Below are positions 46,041 through 58,400 of a DNA stretch of 64,000 nucleotides, piece by piece. The translations under genes were made by a program, and so were the position numbers. The stretch's first letter is position 1. Every line of letters begins with the position of its first letter. Source of the stretch: Prostheceraeus crozeri (lineage: Eukaryota; Platyhelminthes; Polycladida; Euryleptidae); NCBI GenBank assembly GCA_907163375.1, contig CAJQUW010003182.1, positions 1-64,000 on the forward strand. The letters are read 5' to 3'. A model generated the notes under the pieces. It was not told the origin of the DNA. It ran no database searches and worked only from the letters and a program-made list of their open reading frames with translations.

Positions 46041-47093
46041 ATGGATGATTATTCGGTTGCAGAACGAGCAAAATGCGCGGCTTGGTACGAATGGCTCAAG
46101 AGTCCAGTGGAGGTACAAAGGCTTCATCATTCAGAGTATGGCAAGAACGCGAGAGCACCGGATGCCCGTACCATAAAGCGGTGGCACACAAACCTGTTGA
46201 CCAGTGGTAGTGTGGTGACTGTCAAGCGGGACCGGTCATCTTCTGAACGAACGGAGCAGAATGTAGAACGAGTTGTGCAGCACTTCGAGGAGGACCCAGA
46301 CACATCTACCCGTCGTGCATCTAATGCCCTTCAAGTGAGTCGCACTATCCAGCGCATCCTCCATGACTGTGGATGGCATCCGTACAAGGTCCAGGTGCTG
46401 CAACGATTACACGAAGAAGATCTGGAAAACCGAATGGAGTTCGCAGAACAGGAGCTACAGCGCATCCAAGCCAACCCGAGCCATTTAGTGGAACTAACCT
46501 GGTCCGATGAAGCTCACTTCCATCTGGATGGTGGTGTGAATCGCCACAATTGTCGCTATTGGGCCAATCAGAACCCTCACTGGATCAAGCAAGAGTCTAT
46601 GCACTCGCCACGCACCACCGTCTGGGCGGCAATCAGCCAATCAGGTATCTACGGACCGTTCTTCTTCGACATCTCCGTCAACAAGGATCGGTATCTCAAG
46701 ATGCTACAGGAGGAATTTTGGCCAGCGGTGCAGTCGGACAGAAGAGGCAGGAGCATCATATTCATACAGGATGGTGCACCTCCACACTGGGGACTTCCTG
46801 TGCGTGAGTGGTTGAACAGGAAGATGCCTAACAGATGGATGGGACGTGGATCTCCTACCATGCCCTGGCCACCGCGTTCACCTGACCTGACGCCTTGCGA
46901 TTTCTTCTTGTGGGGTTTTGTCAAGTCCAAGGTTTACCATACACGGCCAACATCCATGCAAGACCTGAAGGACTGCATCATACAAGCATTTCAAGAAGTG
47001 ACAACTGAGATGTGTCGAGAAACTGCTCTGGCCTACCAAAAGCGACTCGAATCCGTCCTCGAGAATGGAGGAGGACACGTTGAAGTTCGATGA
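46041..47093 (+). CDS. mariner/IS630-like DDE transposase, DD37D
   Basis: The start is taken at ATG 46041 (350 aa); the frame is open further upstream to 45963, where an ATG also exists, but the family usually begins close to the YSVAERA motif. Residues ~4-65 form the N-terminal helix-turn-helix of the DUF4817 type (SVAERAKCAAWYEW..S.....R.....YG..A....TIKRWH). A second HTH follows at about residues 65-120. Catalytic residues: D in TWSDEAHF, D in IQDGAPPHW and D in RSPDLTPCDFFLWG, with 37 residues between the second and third by my count. The WG.VK..VY and C-terminal ENGGGHVE motifs are present. It cuts and pastes its element into TA sites. No stops or frameshifts. AATAAA follows about 30 nt after the stop. 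Confidence 0.9.
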   Translation: MDDYSVAERAKCAAWYEWLKSPVEVQRLHHSEYGKNARAPDARTIKRWHTNLLTSGSVVTVKRDRSSSERTEQNVERVVQHFEEDPDTSTRRASNALQVSRTIQRILHDCGWHPYKVQVLQRLHEEDLENRMEFAEQELQRIQANPSHLVELTWSDEAHFHLDGGVNRHNCRYWANQNPHWIKQESMHSPRTTVWAAISQSGIYGPFFFDISVNKDRYLKMLQEEFWPAVQSDRRGRSIIFIQDGAPPHWGLPVREWLNRKMPNRWMGRGSPTMPWPPRSPDLTPCDFFLWGFVKSKVYHTRPTSMQDLKDCIIQAFQEVTTEMCRETALAYQKRLESVLENGGGHVEVR

Positions 47094-47432
47094 CTACTAA
47101 CACTTTTTTCTTATGTTTCTCATTTAATAAATGTTTTCTATGACACTTACCTTAATTCGTTTTGGTCATTATTGATAAAGATGTGGGGGAAATAAAGGGA
47201 AAAGTTTATCATAAAATTTTACATGTTAAGATACATTGTTGGTATGTCAATTTTACTACATGTCATTCGGTCAATAGAAACAGAATTTTCTGACAATTCT
47301 CAGTACAACAGGTATAATCATCATAAATCCTATACTCCAAACTAGTATGAGTCGAAATTTCATGACGATCGGATGAATATTTGAGGAGTAATAAAAGTTT
47401 AAAATCCGGCGGTTTACGTGCGCTACCCTGTA

Positions 47433-48841
47433 TATATTGAAACGAGCGATTATTTGCGTAACTCATCAAAAAATAGATGAGTTGATGAAATTTAGAAGAG
47501 CTGTGTCAAAGGCTTCTTTATAAATATATCCACTCATTCAGTAAACCTCGACAATAATTAATTTCCCACAAGGAATTCCTCAAAACAAAATTTACGTAAA
47601 TGATGTTCGTAGCAACATCTATAATCTGACGTATAATTTGCCGACGTTTCGAGTTCTGACCCTTTCTGAAGGCAGATAGAGATTTAAAAAGAAGTTTCTG
47701 GACCCGAGGCGTCGGCAAAATTCTAATATTTTATTACCTACAGGCAAAAATATTTTAGGGAGCGAATTTTTGATTTTTTGATCTCAATGAATATTCTTTC
47801 AATATATTGAATTACATTGTTGAATTATTGCATTTTTGACTGAAAAAACATGTGAAGTTGGATAAGCAAAATAAGCTGAATTCATATTGAATTCGATCAG
47901 CATGTTCGTGTAAAACATAAATTAGTGCACGCGAATATATATGCGCCATATTTTTGATGAGTCAATTGTAAGACATTTTCTGAAGATGCGACAACCCACC
48001 TCCAAGACGCACAAAAAATTGTTTGCACTCAATCACACTGAGAATAAAGTATTGCCGTGCTTGCTCACGATTGAAATAGAAAAGGTCATTTTCAAACTCA
48101 AAACTAGGTTTTTCTTTGCCACGACTTTCCAGTTATATTACCATATCGACCTCTGAGATGTAATCAAATTTTATGGCAGCAGATAGAGAAACAATGAAAA
48201 ATGAAGTTATCTCATCCTAAATTAAAAAATCCACGAATATGAAGAAATTCTTGACCAAGTTTCTTTTATTTTGCAATTGTCTTCAATCTGCTTAACTGAC
48301 TTTAACAAATTGTCATCTCAGAAATTTTCAAATTATTGCCTTCATTGTCACTGAAATGATGAAAGGATAACAACCATGCAAGCTTAGAGCACATAGGTAA
48401 TATTGGTTATCGCGATGCAAGCAAAAATAATCTGTGAGGAAGATATCACACACGTATGGTACCCCTCCGTTCTGAGAATATCATCATTCCATTCTGCTTC
48501 AATTTAATTTACTGATAAGGGCAAGGTTTACCGTTATGTTCCAGAGTTTCAGAAGAAAAAGCAGCGGTACTTTTCCTTTCCTTATTTTTCTTAATGCTAA
48601 TGAATTGATGATATCTTAATAATTCTTCTGGATAACTGTGGGGGATCGGTATACTTTGCGCCGAGCAGCAATGATCTGTTGGCACATCTCGGCATGAATT
48701 TAAAGTCATTTCTAAAATTTGAACACCTAAAACAAAATTGAAATTAGGTGAAAGTGTATGCCGTATTCATGACATGGATCTCATGCGCTGACTGAACAAG
48801 GTCATAATATGAACTCTTCGATAACAAATTGAAGCTACTGC
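47433..48841. other. Non-coding gap
   Basis: Contains on the minus strand, at about 47630-47665, a GGTCAGAACTCGAAACGTCGG-type motif common in retroelement tails. No gene. Confidence 0.45.
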
Positions 48842-49380
48842 AGGCACAGAATTAGATTGTTTAAGCGCATCAATTTGCTAGAAGTGCAAACTGATTCAAA
48901 ACCATGGTACATGCAGGAACTTACTATGTGGTCAAAAATATACTTTCAATGCCTTACAGAGATAGGGAAAATAGTCGTGTGTCGCTTGAGCATTTCTGTG
49001 AATTCCTTTTAAATGCTCCGATCGCCAAGATTCCTTCAGATTCGATGAATTCAGATTATGGCGCAAATGTTTTCTCAATAATGTTGGTCCTTCCGATCAT
49101 TATCAAAAATGTTAGCAAGCGCACGAAAAAACGTTCACAAACTTCTTTGCAGAACTTGACATCGTCTGTGTCCCCTTGCTGCGTGATCCGGTTGATAACA
49201 GTCACTGAAACTTCGCACAAATTAGGCGTGCTTAATGGTGAACTGGCTGGTCATTGTTCGATTGCTATAATATTATGTCAGAAGATTGTGACATTCCAAA
49301 AACGTTATATGCTCCAATGCCTCCTTTCTAGTCAAACAAAAGAAGAAACGACCTGTCTAGTTCTGTAACTAAAAGTTTTC
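48842..49380 (+). repeat. Dispersed repeat family R, copy 2
   Basis: About 540 bp, matching the inverse of 60020-60560 over nearly its whole length. The two share ACAGAATTAGATTG at one end and CAAACAAAAGAAGAAACGACCTG at the other. An open frame of 154 codons (48904-49368) covers most of it, but the other copies do not keep it cleanly and I recognise no domain. It may be a fragment of a longer retroelement or a degraded gene-carrying repeat. Confidence 0.65.
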
Positions 49381-49390
49381 CCGAGCTGGT

Positions 49391-50200
49391 TTAAGTGAAT
49401 TGTTGCAAGAAAATTGAGAATAAGTGAATTTGTCCGGGAAAGCCTGCAAGTTGTTGGCTTTCCCGAGCTAGTTCATTTCTAGCGTATTCAAGTTCATGAT
49501 AAGTCATGCAGTTTCAAAATTCATGGAGAGTGGAACCAATTTCAATGATGCATCATTCGAGCTTCAATGCAACGGACACAAAGTTCGTGTTAAGGCATTA
49601 AAGTTCAAGGTAGGGCAACGAATTTCAATATCATCAAATTTCTATGGAATGATTGATGATTGAACTTGCTCTCCCATCAGTGGCGGGAGCAGTTAATCGA
49701 TTCCGCACGATTAATCGTGCGACGGAATCAATCGCGCAATTCTTGAATGACCAGGAATTTTTTGTTATGTGACTTCTCAATGAAATTTGCTTGATGAGGT
49801 AAAAACAAACTTTCATCGTTTGAGATATTTGCAATCCGCGGGTGCTTGTTCCTGAGATCATGTATAGCTAGACAGAGTTGCCGCGTGAAATCTATATGGG
49901 AGCTCCCCTATCAATGGACTTCCAAGCCGTACAAAAGGAATGCGATATTTTATGCCATAGCCAGAAACACGTTCGTTTAGGTCAGGTACACGATTTATGC
50001 GAATCATACATGTTGTCAAGGCAGTCAAGCATAGTAGGTCCCCATCATATTATATCTCCGTATTGAAATCATATAAATACATTGATGACAATGCGTATTA
50101 ATGCCTGATTTACATTTAACATGCGCACTGTGAAGTGTGAATATAACCGGTAGAGTGCCAGTTCGCCTGAGTAGAATAGAAAAACAGCTGAATATAAAGA
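49391..50200. other. Non-coding gap with a small palindrome
   Basis: GATTCCG...CGGAATC encloses CACGATTAATCGTG at about 49698-49731, giving a short strong hairpin. No gene. Confidence 0.4.
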
Positions 50201-50201
50201 T

Positions 50202-50563
50202 GTCCTCAGACTTGAACTTTTAGCACAAAGTTTTAAGTACAAAAATTCCTTGGCAGCAGTTGTCTCTGCCCAATTCTCTCTGCAAGGGCTTGTCAGTGCG
50301 ACTAGTAATGGCCCAAAGTAGCTGAAAATATCTGGAATGACTGAGAGATCTGAGGGACTGCACAGCGGGCTGCTCTGTGTTTATTTGTCCTGGCTTTGCC
50401 GTGCGCCTGATAATCATAAAGATAGTAGAGAGCCAGTTCTAGACATTTTAAGCTAGTTTGGACCAATCCTAGGCGTACCGACGAGCCCTTGCAGGGCAAA
50501 GCGCAGTGCCTAAGGCTACCACAATTTTTGTGCTTAAAATTGTTCAAGTCTGAGGACGTCTCT
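50202..50563. repeat. MITE-like element, ~360 bp
   Basis: GATGTCCTCAGACTTGAAC at 50202 and GTTCAAGTCTGAGGACGTC ending at 50563 are inverse copies. Inner pairing continues with AAGCACAAAA-like and CTGCAAGGGCT(T/C)GTC words over about 90 bp. No target duplication or coding capacity was identified. Confidence 0.65.
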
Positions 50564-50564
50564 T

Positions 50565-53085
50565 TGTTAGATTTGCTAATTCTTTGCAATCGCTATAAGT
50601 TAATAGTTTGATTTAATTATTGCATAATTATTTCAGGACTGATAGAAGAAGCGGCAACTCCTACAGCTGTGTTCGACAAGATGTGATTGATAAATACTAG
50701 AAGACCCAAAACTGGAAAAGAAAATTATTTATAATGTGCTTCAATATGCATTGCATGTAAGCTTACATGATGCACTTGCAGTACTTCTATGATGGCAATT
50801 TAGCAGTAGAATCATTTAAATAGACTATTAATACTTTTCGTGCCTTGTTTGCGACTTTTTATGTGTTCTACTTTATCATTACATGTATGTTTTCCCAAAC
50901 GTTTACAAATAGAGTATAGCACTAGTTATTAGGGTAATTACAGTTTCAGTCTAAATAGGGAGAAGAATGCTCTCGAATGGAAAAGAAATAGAGGCAAGAT
51001 AGTTCAAAGTTTTCGTCAAAGGACATATCTGAATTAAGGTTTTCACGTTTACAATTTCTCCATTAATTTTTTTCGAAAAATATTGGACAAATGATTTACG
51101 GAAAGCTAAATGCGCATATAACCCAGAAAATGAATGAAAAATGTGAGACAGTGAAGGATGTCTGTATTCATTATTTCAAAAACCTGTAGAAAATGGGAAC
51201 CAAAAATAATAACCTTTTAAGCTTGATACATTTGTCATAAAAAGCAAATTCATCCTAAAAATATATCGACAATGATAAAGGTAGATCTGCTTTCTTGATA
51301 TTTTCATATTCCATTCATTTCATTTCTCGATACGTGACGATTACGCATTATTGTTTTTTGATTGACATCGTGCAATTACAAATTTAACAAAAGTAGATGA
51401 GAGTTACTATACCCATGTAGTTCATGATGTAAAACATTTCTTTTTGATACATTGCAACACTAATCTCGTAAACGTTCAGTTCTTATGTGAAATTTTGGTC
51501 ACTCTGCATTATCACAATCATCAATTATTCATCTCGAAAGTTGATTCAGTGCAATTAGCCCAAATTGCAGTACAATCCAAAGGTGTACGTTGCTTTTTTT
51601 ATTATTGCAATATCTGAGAAAATGCTTTGAGAGAAACTGAAAATAGATTACTTGGGTCAGATGAATTCTTATGAATTATTGAACACCGTTTGTATTGACA
51701 ATTAAACGCTTAGTACATAAAATTACGAATTAGTGATGCCAAAGGAGATAAACAAAAAGCAAGAAAGTATCAGGCTGATATCGAAAATTAGACGAAGGTG
51801 AAATGCAAGAGACCTCAACTAAGGCGGTTGATCAGCATGGCGCGCACTCCGTCGCTGATGATAATCACTTAGAAGAAGTGTTGTAAATGGCAATTATTAC
51901 GGGAAATATTGCTAGAAATTATTGTAATAATTCCCGTCAATAATTACCCAAATCAAATAATTACTGGTCATTTTAAATCAATGCTTAAAAGCAAGACAAA
52001 TTCAAACCACAAAGCACCGAGTTTTCAGCAATAAGCGCTCCGGCGCGCATCATTTCGCACTTTAAGAGTTGCGGCACTTAATAGAGTGCGCTGTTTTTTG
52101 AAGAAAATCCGGCATCATAGTTATCTGGTAATGTCAGCATATCGTGGTGGCCATACATGTCATAGCATACGAGTACATGCATATTGGCCTACAATTAAAC
52201 TGAATTTGATCATTTTATCTTTGTCTAATATACTTATACATGTATTTAAATTTCTCTCCGAATTTCCGCATTTCCATCTTCGGATTTCCGAGATTCTTCC
52301 AACTTCCGTCTTCGGATATGTCTGGGTTAATGTGAATAGGTTTCACAATATGGCCATAGCAATAAAAGTAGAACCCAAGATGAAACAAGGATCCATCCAT
52401 GGCTGAAGAAAAATCCACTGGTAGATAATGTCTGCGATTGCTAAATGATTGCAAATTGCAATGACTGCAAAACACATACCAGACGTAGCTTTACAACTTG
52501 TTTATTAAATAATTATTTTGATGTATGCAATTATTACCACCAAATTTTAACATGATAGTAAAGTATCAAAGGACGTTGTCGACACCGGAAACATTTCGAT
52601 TGAGTAAATTAACTAACTTACACCCCTTTAGTTACACCCATTTCAAAAAAGGATTCATTTTTCGAAGTATGACAATTTTCCTCTATATTTAATTTTCGTC
52701 TGTCGTCTTTTCGTTGATTGATAGGCTAACGTTATGTGACACTGCAGAATAATGACTTTGCTATGTGATTATGTTTCGTTGCATTTCTATTCGGTTGTCT
52801 CACAAGTTCTTCACAAAAACGGAGCACTTGGGGTTCTTCAAAAAGGCAACACTCTAAGATTGCTTGATATCTGTGTATACCAAAACTAGAGTCAGTTTTC
52901 ATTGGTCGAGGCTTGATGCTTTCTCATAATTCCCGACGGATTATTTTCTACAGAATTTCTAAGTTCCTTTAAGAAAAAATATTGGTCCTACAAGAATAAA
53001 ATTTCTTGAAGGATTTGCTTAAGGATGGTTTGAGTTTCAGTCATTTGCTTTAACATTGGATGACTTTTTTCACGTTAGCATTGCA
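50565..53085. other. Non-coding gap
   Basis: Nothing identified apart from an imperfect palindrome around TAATTATTACGGGAA / TTCCCGTCAATAATTAC at about 51893-51950. Confidence 0.45.
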
Positions 53086-53290
53086 TAACAGGTCGACGCC
53101 TTGTTCTGCAACAAATCGTTTCAAGATTGTTGATTGCCGCTTGACACGAATGTGCCAAGTCCTCCAGAATTGTTCAGCGCAAATACCGCCCCGAATTCAG
53201 TAAAAATTAAGCAATTCCTTCAAGGCCTACAATCATTGCCATTCATGCCATAGCCATTGAAGGAAAACTGAGCGACTTGGACAAGACAAG

Positions 53291-53554
53291 ATGACCCGAA
53301 GTTCACGCTCAGGTGACAGCGTCAACACTGCAATGGCGGCCCTCAACAAGTGGCTAAAGAAATCGGTCAGTCGGAATCGAATTGTGGAAGATGCTGCCCA
53401 CATTTCAGCGGAGACGCGCATGACAGCCATGAGAGACTTTCCTGCAGGACGAATGCAAGCATGTCTCGAAAACGATGGTGGACATGTTAAGGCAAAGATA
53501 TCTGTCCATCAATTTTTGCTAAAGTTGTTTTCAAAGAATTACTGTTTTGGATAG
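53291..53554 (+). pseudogene. Possible C-terminal scrap of a mariner-like transposase
   Basis: The frame ends with RMQACLENDGGHVKAKI, close to the C-terminal motif of the complete transposase at 46041-47093 (KRLESVLENGGGHVE), preceded by a helix-rich stretch (LKKSVSRNRIVEDAA). No catalytic domain and no inverted repeats are visible around it, so this is a weak call. Confidence 0.35.
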
Positions 53555-54263
53555 ATGCAAGGAAGGGGTCATATTCAGGCAAAGAAAACTAAGTATGATG
53601 AAACCGAGATCAACATATCTCATTCAAGTAAAATAGGGCAATTCATAGCGCATCAATCAACGGAAAGACGACAAGCAAAAATTTTATTTTGACATCTTTT
53701 ATGTCATGTTCAAATTTGGTGGCAATTATTTCATGCATTACAAAATTATTTAATAAACCTATATATTAAGAAATTGTTTAAATTTTCTTAAATAAAATGC
53801 AGCAGTTTATCCCAGAGCAAGGATATTTAGATGAAGGATATGTACACATAATGCAATTTACAAAGACATCGATTTATATTCCTTAAAAACTAAAAAGAGA
53901 GCTTCAGGATACCCATTAATCGGGATTTACATAGCACAAAGATCGTCGGTCTTTTTCAAAATGTTGCATTTAGATTTTTTTGCGAATTTTGAGATAACAA
54001 GTTCCTCGTAAAGCGGGCTAAACGTGCGGAAAGCACGTTTATCCGTCACCCGTTTTCACTAGCACCTTCGCTTTATTATTGAACACACCTTCATGAGACA
54101 AAGTAATTTGCATAGATAATGTTTCGTCAATATATCCTATTTGGCAATTTTAAAAGATGATGCTCCTCAAATTTCAGAACGTTAATTAATTTAGTAAATT
54201 AACTCATTTGTGAATTCGTTGACAGATCTTTCGAATTTAGGCATATTTTCCGAGAACTTAAAA
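53555..54263. other. Non-coding gap
   Basis: A perfect 8-bp-stem hairpin, AAACGTGC-GGAAA-GCACGTTT, lies at about 54028-54048. Otherwise nothing identified. Confidence 0.4.
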
Positions 54264-55410
54264 CAGGGTTGGCAATGATGTAGGAAGAAATACTTTTTAC
54301 CAAGACAGATGGGAAAACTGGTTAATGCCGAGAAAGCTGGTAAAACCCGTCAGAAAGTGGCAAAAACCGGGAAATGGGAATTAATAGAAATATTAGGGTA
54401 CGTGGGAAGCTTGTATTATTATCAATATTCATTACTGGCCGATATATTCAAATGGACCGGCTAGTAATCCTAGGGATGTAGACAGTTCCACATCCCTAAA
54501 CTGACTGTGTATCATTCAACTGAGGCATCGCATTCTAACTTATCCTGCCTTCGTCAACGATTGCAGCGATTGATTGTAAATACATAATTTTATCAGATTT
54601 TTGTGACTGATGTGCAATGCATATGGTCATGTTTCTCTTGATGAAACAAACTATTTTATAGTAGTCTTATACGTTATCGTCATTGGGATGCACTTAACAA
54701 TTTTAGAATGGATCTTTTGTAAGAATTAAGTTAGTCAGTTTTGAGTCAGGTATGATGAAAAGAGATAGGTTAGTAATGTCAGCCAATTTTGTCATACGTA
54801 AGTAAAGACGAGACAATGATTTATAATACTGACTATTTTAATTATCAAGTGTTTGAAACAGCATTCCTATTAGGAATGCATCATTGTACTCATGTAATTC
54901 CATGCGCTAATTGCATAAATGTGTTATTGCCCATGCAAAAACAAAGTACGAACAATAGACATGCTTGAGTAAAGAAAACATACTTGCAACATGCACATAA
55001 ATTATACCGTGCTTAAGTAAATCTAAAATTAACAATTGATTATGTAGACGAATGTGATGGTTATGCCTGAATATGTTTCATTGTGTATTTCGTGTTTCAT
55101 AATGAGTGAATGGGGATTTCAAAACGCTCAGATACGAGAATATCCTCATGTTGCAGATTTACACCTAATAGCCTAAACCTGATGAATGCGCACGTTTTAC
55201 AAATCTGTCTACCGTATATAATGATGCACCGTAGTTATGCGCTATGGCTGCACTCTCATATCTGCTGAATTTCTTTCCAGTTGTCACAAAAATTCATACA
55301 GTTGTTTTACCAGTTTTTGCGATTTTCATAGTTTCACCAGGACGGTATTCACCGTTTTTACCACTGGTAAAATTGTATTTACCACGTCTGCGAGAAACCA
55401 TCCAACCCTG
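54264..55410. mobile_element. Older non-autonomous hAT element of the CAGGGTTGG family
   Basis: CAGGGTTGG at 54264 and CCAACCCTG ending at 55410 match the ends of the element at 22181-23812. The same GGTAAAA / AAACTGG sub-terminal units occur in both. The flanking octamers (ACTTAAAA, ATACAGAA) match at only 4 of 8 positions, suggesting decay or an altered end. No transposase. Confidence 0.6.
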
Positions 55411-58400
55411 ATACAGAATTAGCCGAAGCCTTGATGTTTGCCAAAATGACACCGATCGCATAATTGACACTGATAATCCTCACCCCTACTAGACCGATTG
55501 CGTAATTGTTTAGCGATCCCTAGCTTAACTTCTCAATCTTTGAAATCAAATCAGACACCGTTAAACGGATGCAGAGGGAAAACTTATTTATATCAACAGA
55601 CCTTGGAGATTAATGGATATAGTGAAACAAGCAATCCGCTACATTAACGACTAATTGGTGATTGCTTCTTGATCAGGTTTACGGCTTTATGCTTGCCATG
55701 TTGGCGGTTCTTTAGAAATGCAAGCAAAGTTACATGCAACTTTCAGAATATTACGCACATCAATGACTGGTTGATAATTATATAAAAGTCCCGATACTAT
55801 AATTCTGTGACTTCACATCTTGTCAAGTCGATTAAGGAAAGATAATTCATAGTCCTTTAAACAAATGTGCAACTATTCGCATGAGTAACTTTGCTCGATC
55901 TGAAAAGATTTCAATGCTATCTTCTATTAACGAAAGCTGTCAAGAGTAACCAATGTAAATGTTCAATGAGGCTGGACAGTTGTCATCTGTAATCAACTGT
56001 CTTTGATATCCAACGCTGAACTTTGAGTGAGATGTTGGAGGAGAAAAATAGACGACAAACATGAGCCAGACTTGACTTCATCATTTCCTCCGCAGGCAGT
56101 GTGACAGTTGTTAAAATCATCTTGAATATCATCACTATGCCAGGTATTATAATAAATGAATGCCCATTATCCGTCTATTCAATTTGGATCGTATGCTAAT
56201 TGTCAGAGTTAATTTGATATATAGAGCAATAAAAAATTGGAATTAGGAGTAGAAATTGCACCAAAATAAGAAGGAATGCATTTTGGAATTTGTGGTCTTT
56301 CATGCGTATATGCAATAAGCCGAAGCTTGTAGATTGTCTGTTCGCTGCCTGGACCACAGATCCTCGTTCCGAAGCTCGCCGGTCATATTTCTGGTCACGA
56401 AATTTTCACCCTTGTTAATATCTTCACTTCATTCAATAAAGTTTCAGTCTACCCCCGGTATCTTTTAAAAAGTGCGTCGTTCTATGAGTATAAGCTTTAT
56501 ATACTATTGTTTATTTTTCATATATGAGTGTGCATTGGTACTCTATTTCCCTAATTTTCAACGAGAATTGCTTTCCATAATATATGGAATATGTAATATC
56601 AACGAGTTGTCGTCAGCTTAGCAGAATTCAGACCCAATCCCTTCCATGTCAACAAAGAAAGTCGAAATATGTTTTTCATCCAGGCGTAATAATACCTCAT
56701 TTACCGGCCCGCGAGTCGTCTAAGCAATTCCAGCTCGTAGACAGTGACTGCATAATTACATACCCTCCGCACCTCCAACTATCATTCACATTATATGTGC
56801 AATACATGTACTTTATCATCAATTGATGTTCATCACAACCGGCTCCATATGATAAACTATAGGTTTGACCAATCAAGAGGCTAATCATTTTTCATAGAAA
56901 TAATCTTCATTTCATACATGATCATTTTCCAGAAATCATTTCAGAGCTGATACTGGTGAATTTTTAAAACAAATTTGAAATATAGTCATTTTCCCAACTG
57001 TGATTTCTAAATTGACAAACGCGCAGTTATGCGATGCTGTCGCGGAACTAGTCGCCACTACCTCCTCGCAATTCCACTGATACCACAAGCTGGTGTTTGA
57101 AATATCATTAATTCAGGCAATTATGATCAGATATGGAGTGTCGAGGCAGATACATATTTATCAATCAAAATACAAAGTGCCGTAATGCTCGATATTTACA
57201 CTGAGGCTCTGAATCGTCAACGCAATTGATGATGCAACGTAGATAGCGGATACAAATGCGACAAATACGAAATGAGCTTGTCAGTTGAGATTGATCAGTG
57301 TGAAGACTGTCAGAAAATGCCAGATGTGAATGAAATGGTAAAAGTGCTTGAAAGCAATTTCATTGAAATACACATAAAAGTATGTACAGGTATAAAATGC
57401 ATAGCAAATATAAAATTTAAAGTGAAATTAAAGCAAGTGAGAGAAGAAATCAAAGATGAATTGCATTAGAGCAATTTTACTAATATCATATTATGAAGAG
57501 AGTTGTTTATGACATAGATATCTTATTTGGCAATATGAAAGGTCAATTTCCATCGTCTTCAGACTTGTGAGTTTTAATTATTGACTTGAAGTGCTTCTGT
57601 AGTCTTAAACTTAGATTTCAAGCAGAATGTTTCAAGCATGGAAGTTCTTGACATTACACGAGCTTGGGATTTGCACCATTAGAATCACACTGATCAGCTC
57701 TTTCTTTTTTAATACTCCCCGGGATGATGTTCATTATGTCTGAAATCAGAACTATCTTCCATATTTGATCACTATGATAGCCTATCAACATGGGTCTTAA
57801 GCAAGGATGAAATAAACACCTTCATTTTTTCAATTAGACTGTATGTTTTTCGTTTTGCTTTCGTTTTTAAATCTAAATACAACCTACAGCAATGGCAGAC
57901 ATCTGCACATCAAATAAGATCCAATTTATTTGTGATAGACAAAAGCTCTAAGCATGCACAACATTTTGAACAAATGAAAATTCAGCATGCATTAAATGTT
58001 TGAAAATTCACCTTCTGTTGAACAGGTATCAATTTACTTAGAGATGGTACATAGGCCCTACAGCATACGATCATGATATCAACAATTAGATTTTTGGAAT
58101 GATTCTGAAGGCGATTACACGTAAATAACGTAATTAACATTTTAATTAGCAATGGTAAAAAGCTCAAGAACGATAAAATTTCTCACCCGGGCCCAGATAT
58201 AAAATTCATACCTAATATTTTAGAATCGATGCGTGCCCGGCCGGGTTCCGGCCGAAAAAACCGGCCCGGTTCCAGCTCTGGTTAGACGACAATTACAACT
58301 GATCAGTATGAAGTCCTTGGCAGTGACATACAATAATTGTTTTGAATTTCATTTATTTTCATAAACTTAATAAATTCGTGAAGACAAATTGATTGAATTT

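Larger units (their letters stand above)
44497..47430 (+). mobile_element. mariner-like (IS630/Tc1 superfamily) transposon, long inverted repeats
   Basis: The ends are CAGGGTAGCGCACGTAAACC at 44497 and the inverse ending at 47430, each flanked by TA, the usual target. The inverted repeats are unusually long, about 180 bp (right copy about 47253-47430). The left copy is split at a TA by a nested 1195-bp Tc1 element (44585-45779) and resumes at 45780. The transposase gene at 46041-47093 is intact, so this copy could be active apart from the split left repeat. Confidence 0.85.

Noticed and set aside
58180..58281. GC-rich hAT-like terminus ending CCAGCTCTGG
   Set aside because: No partner end or target duplication was found in the window.
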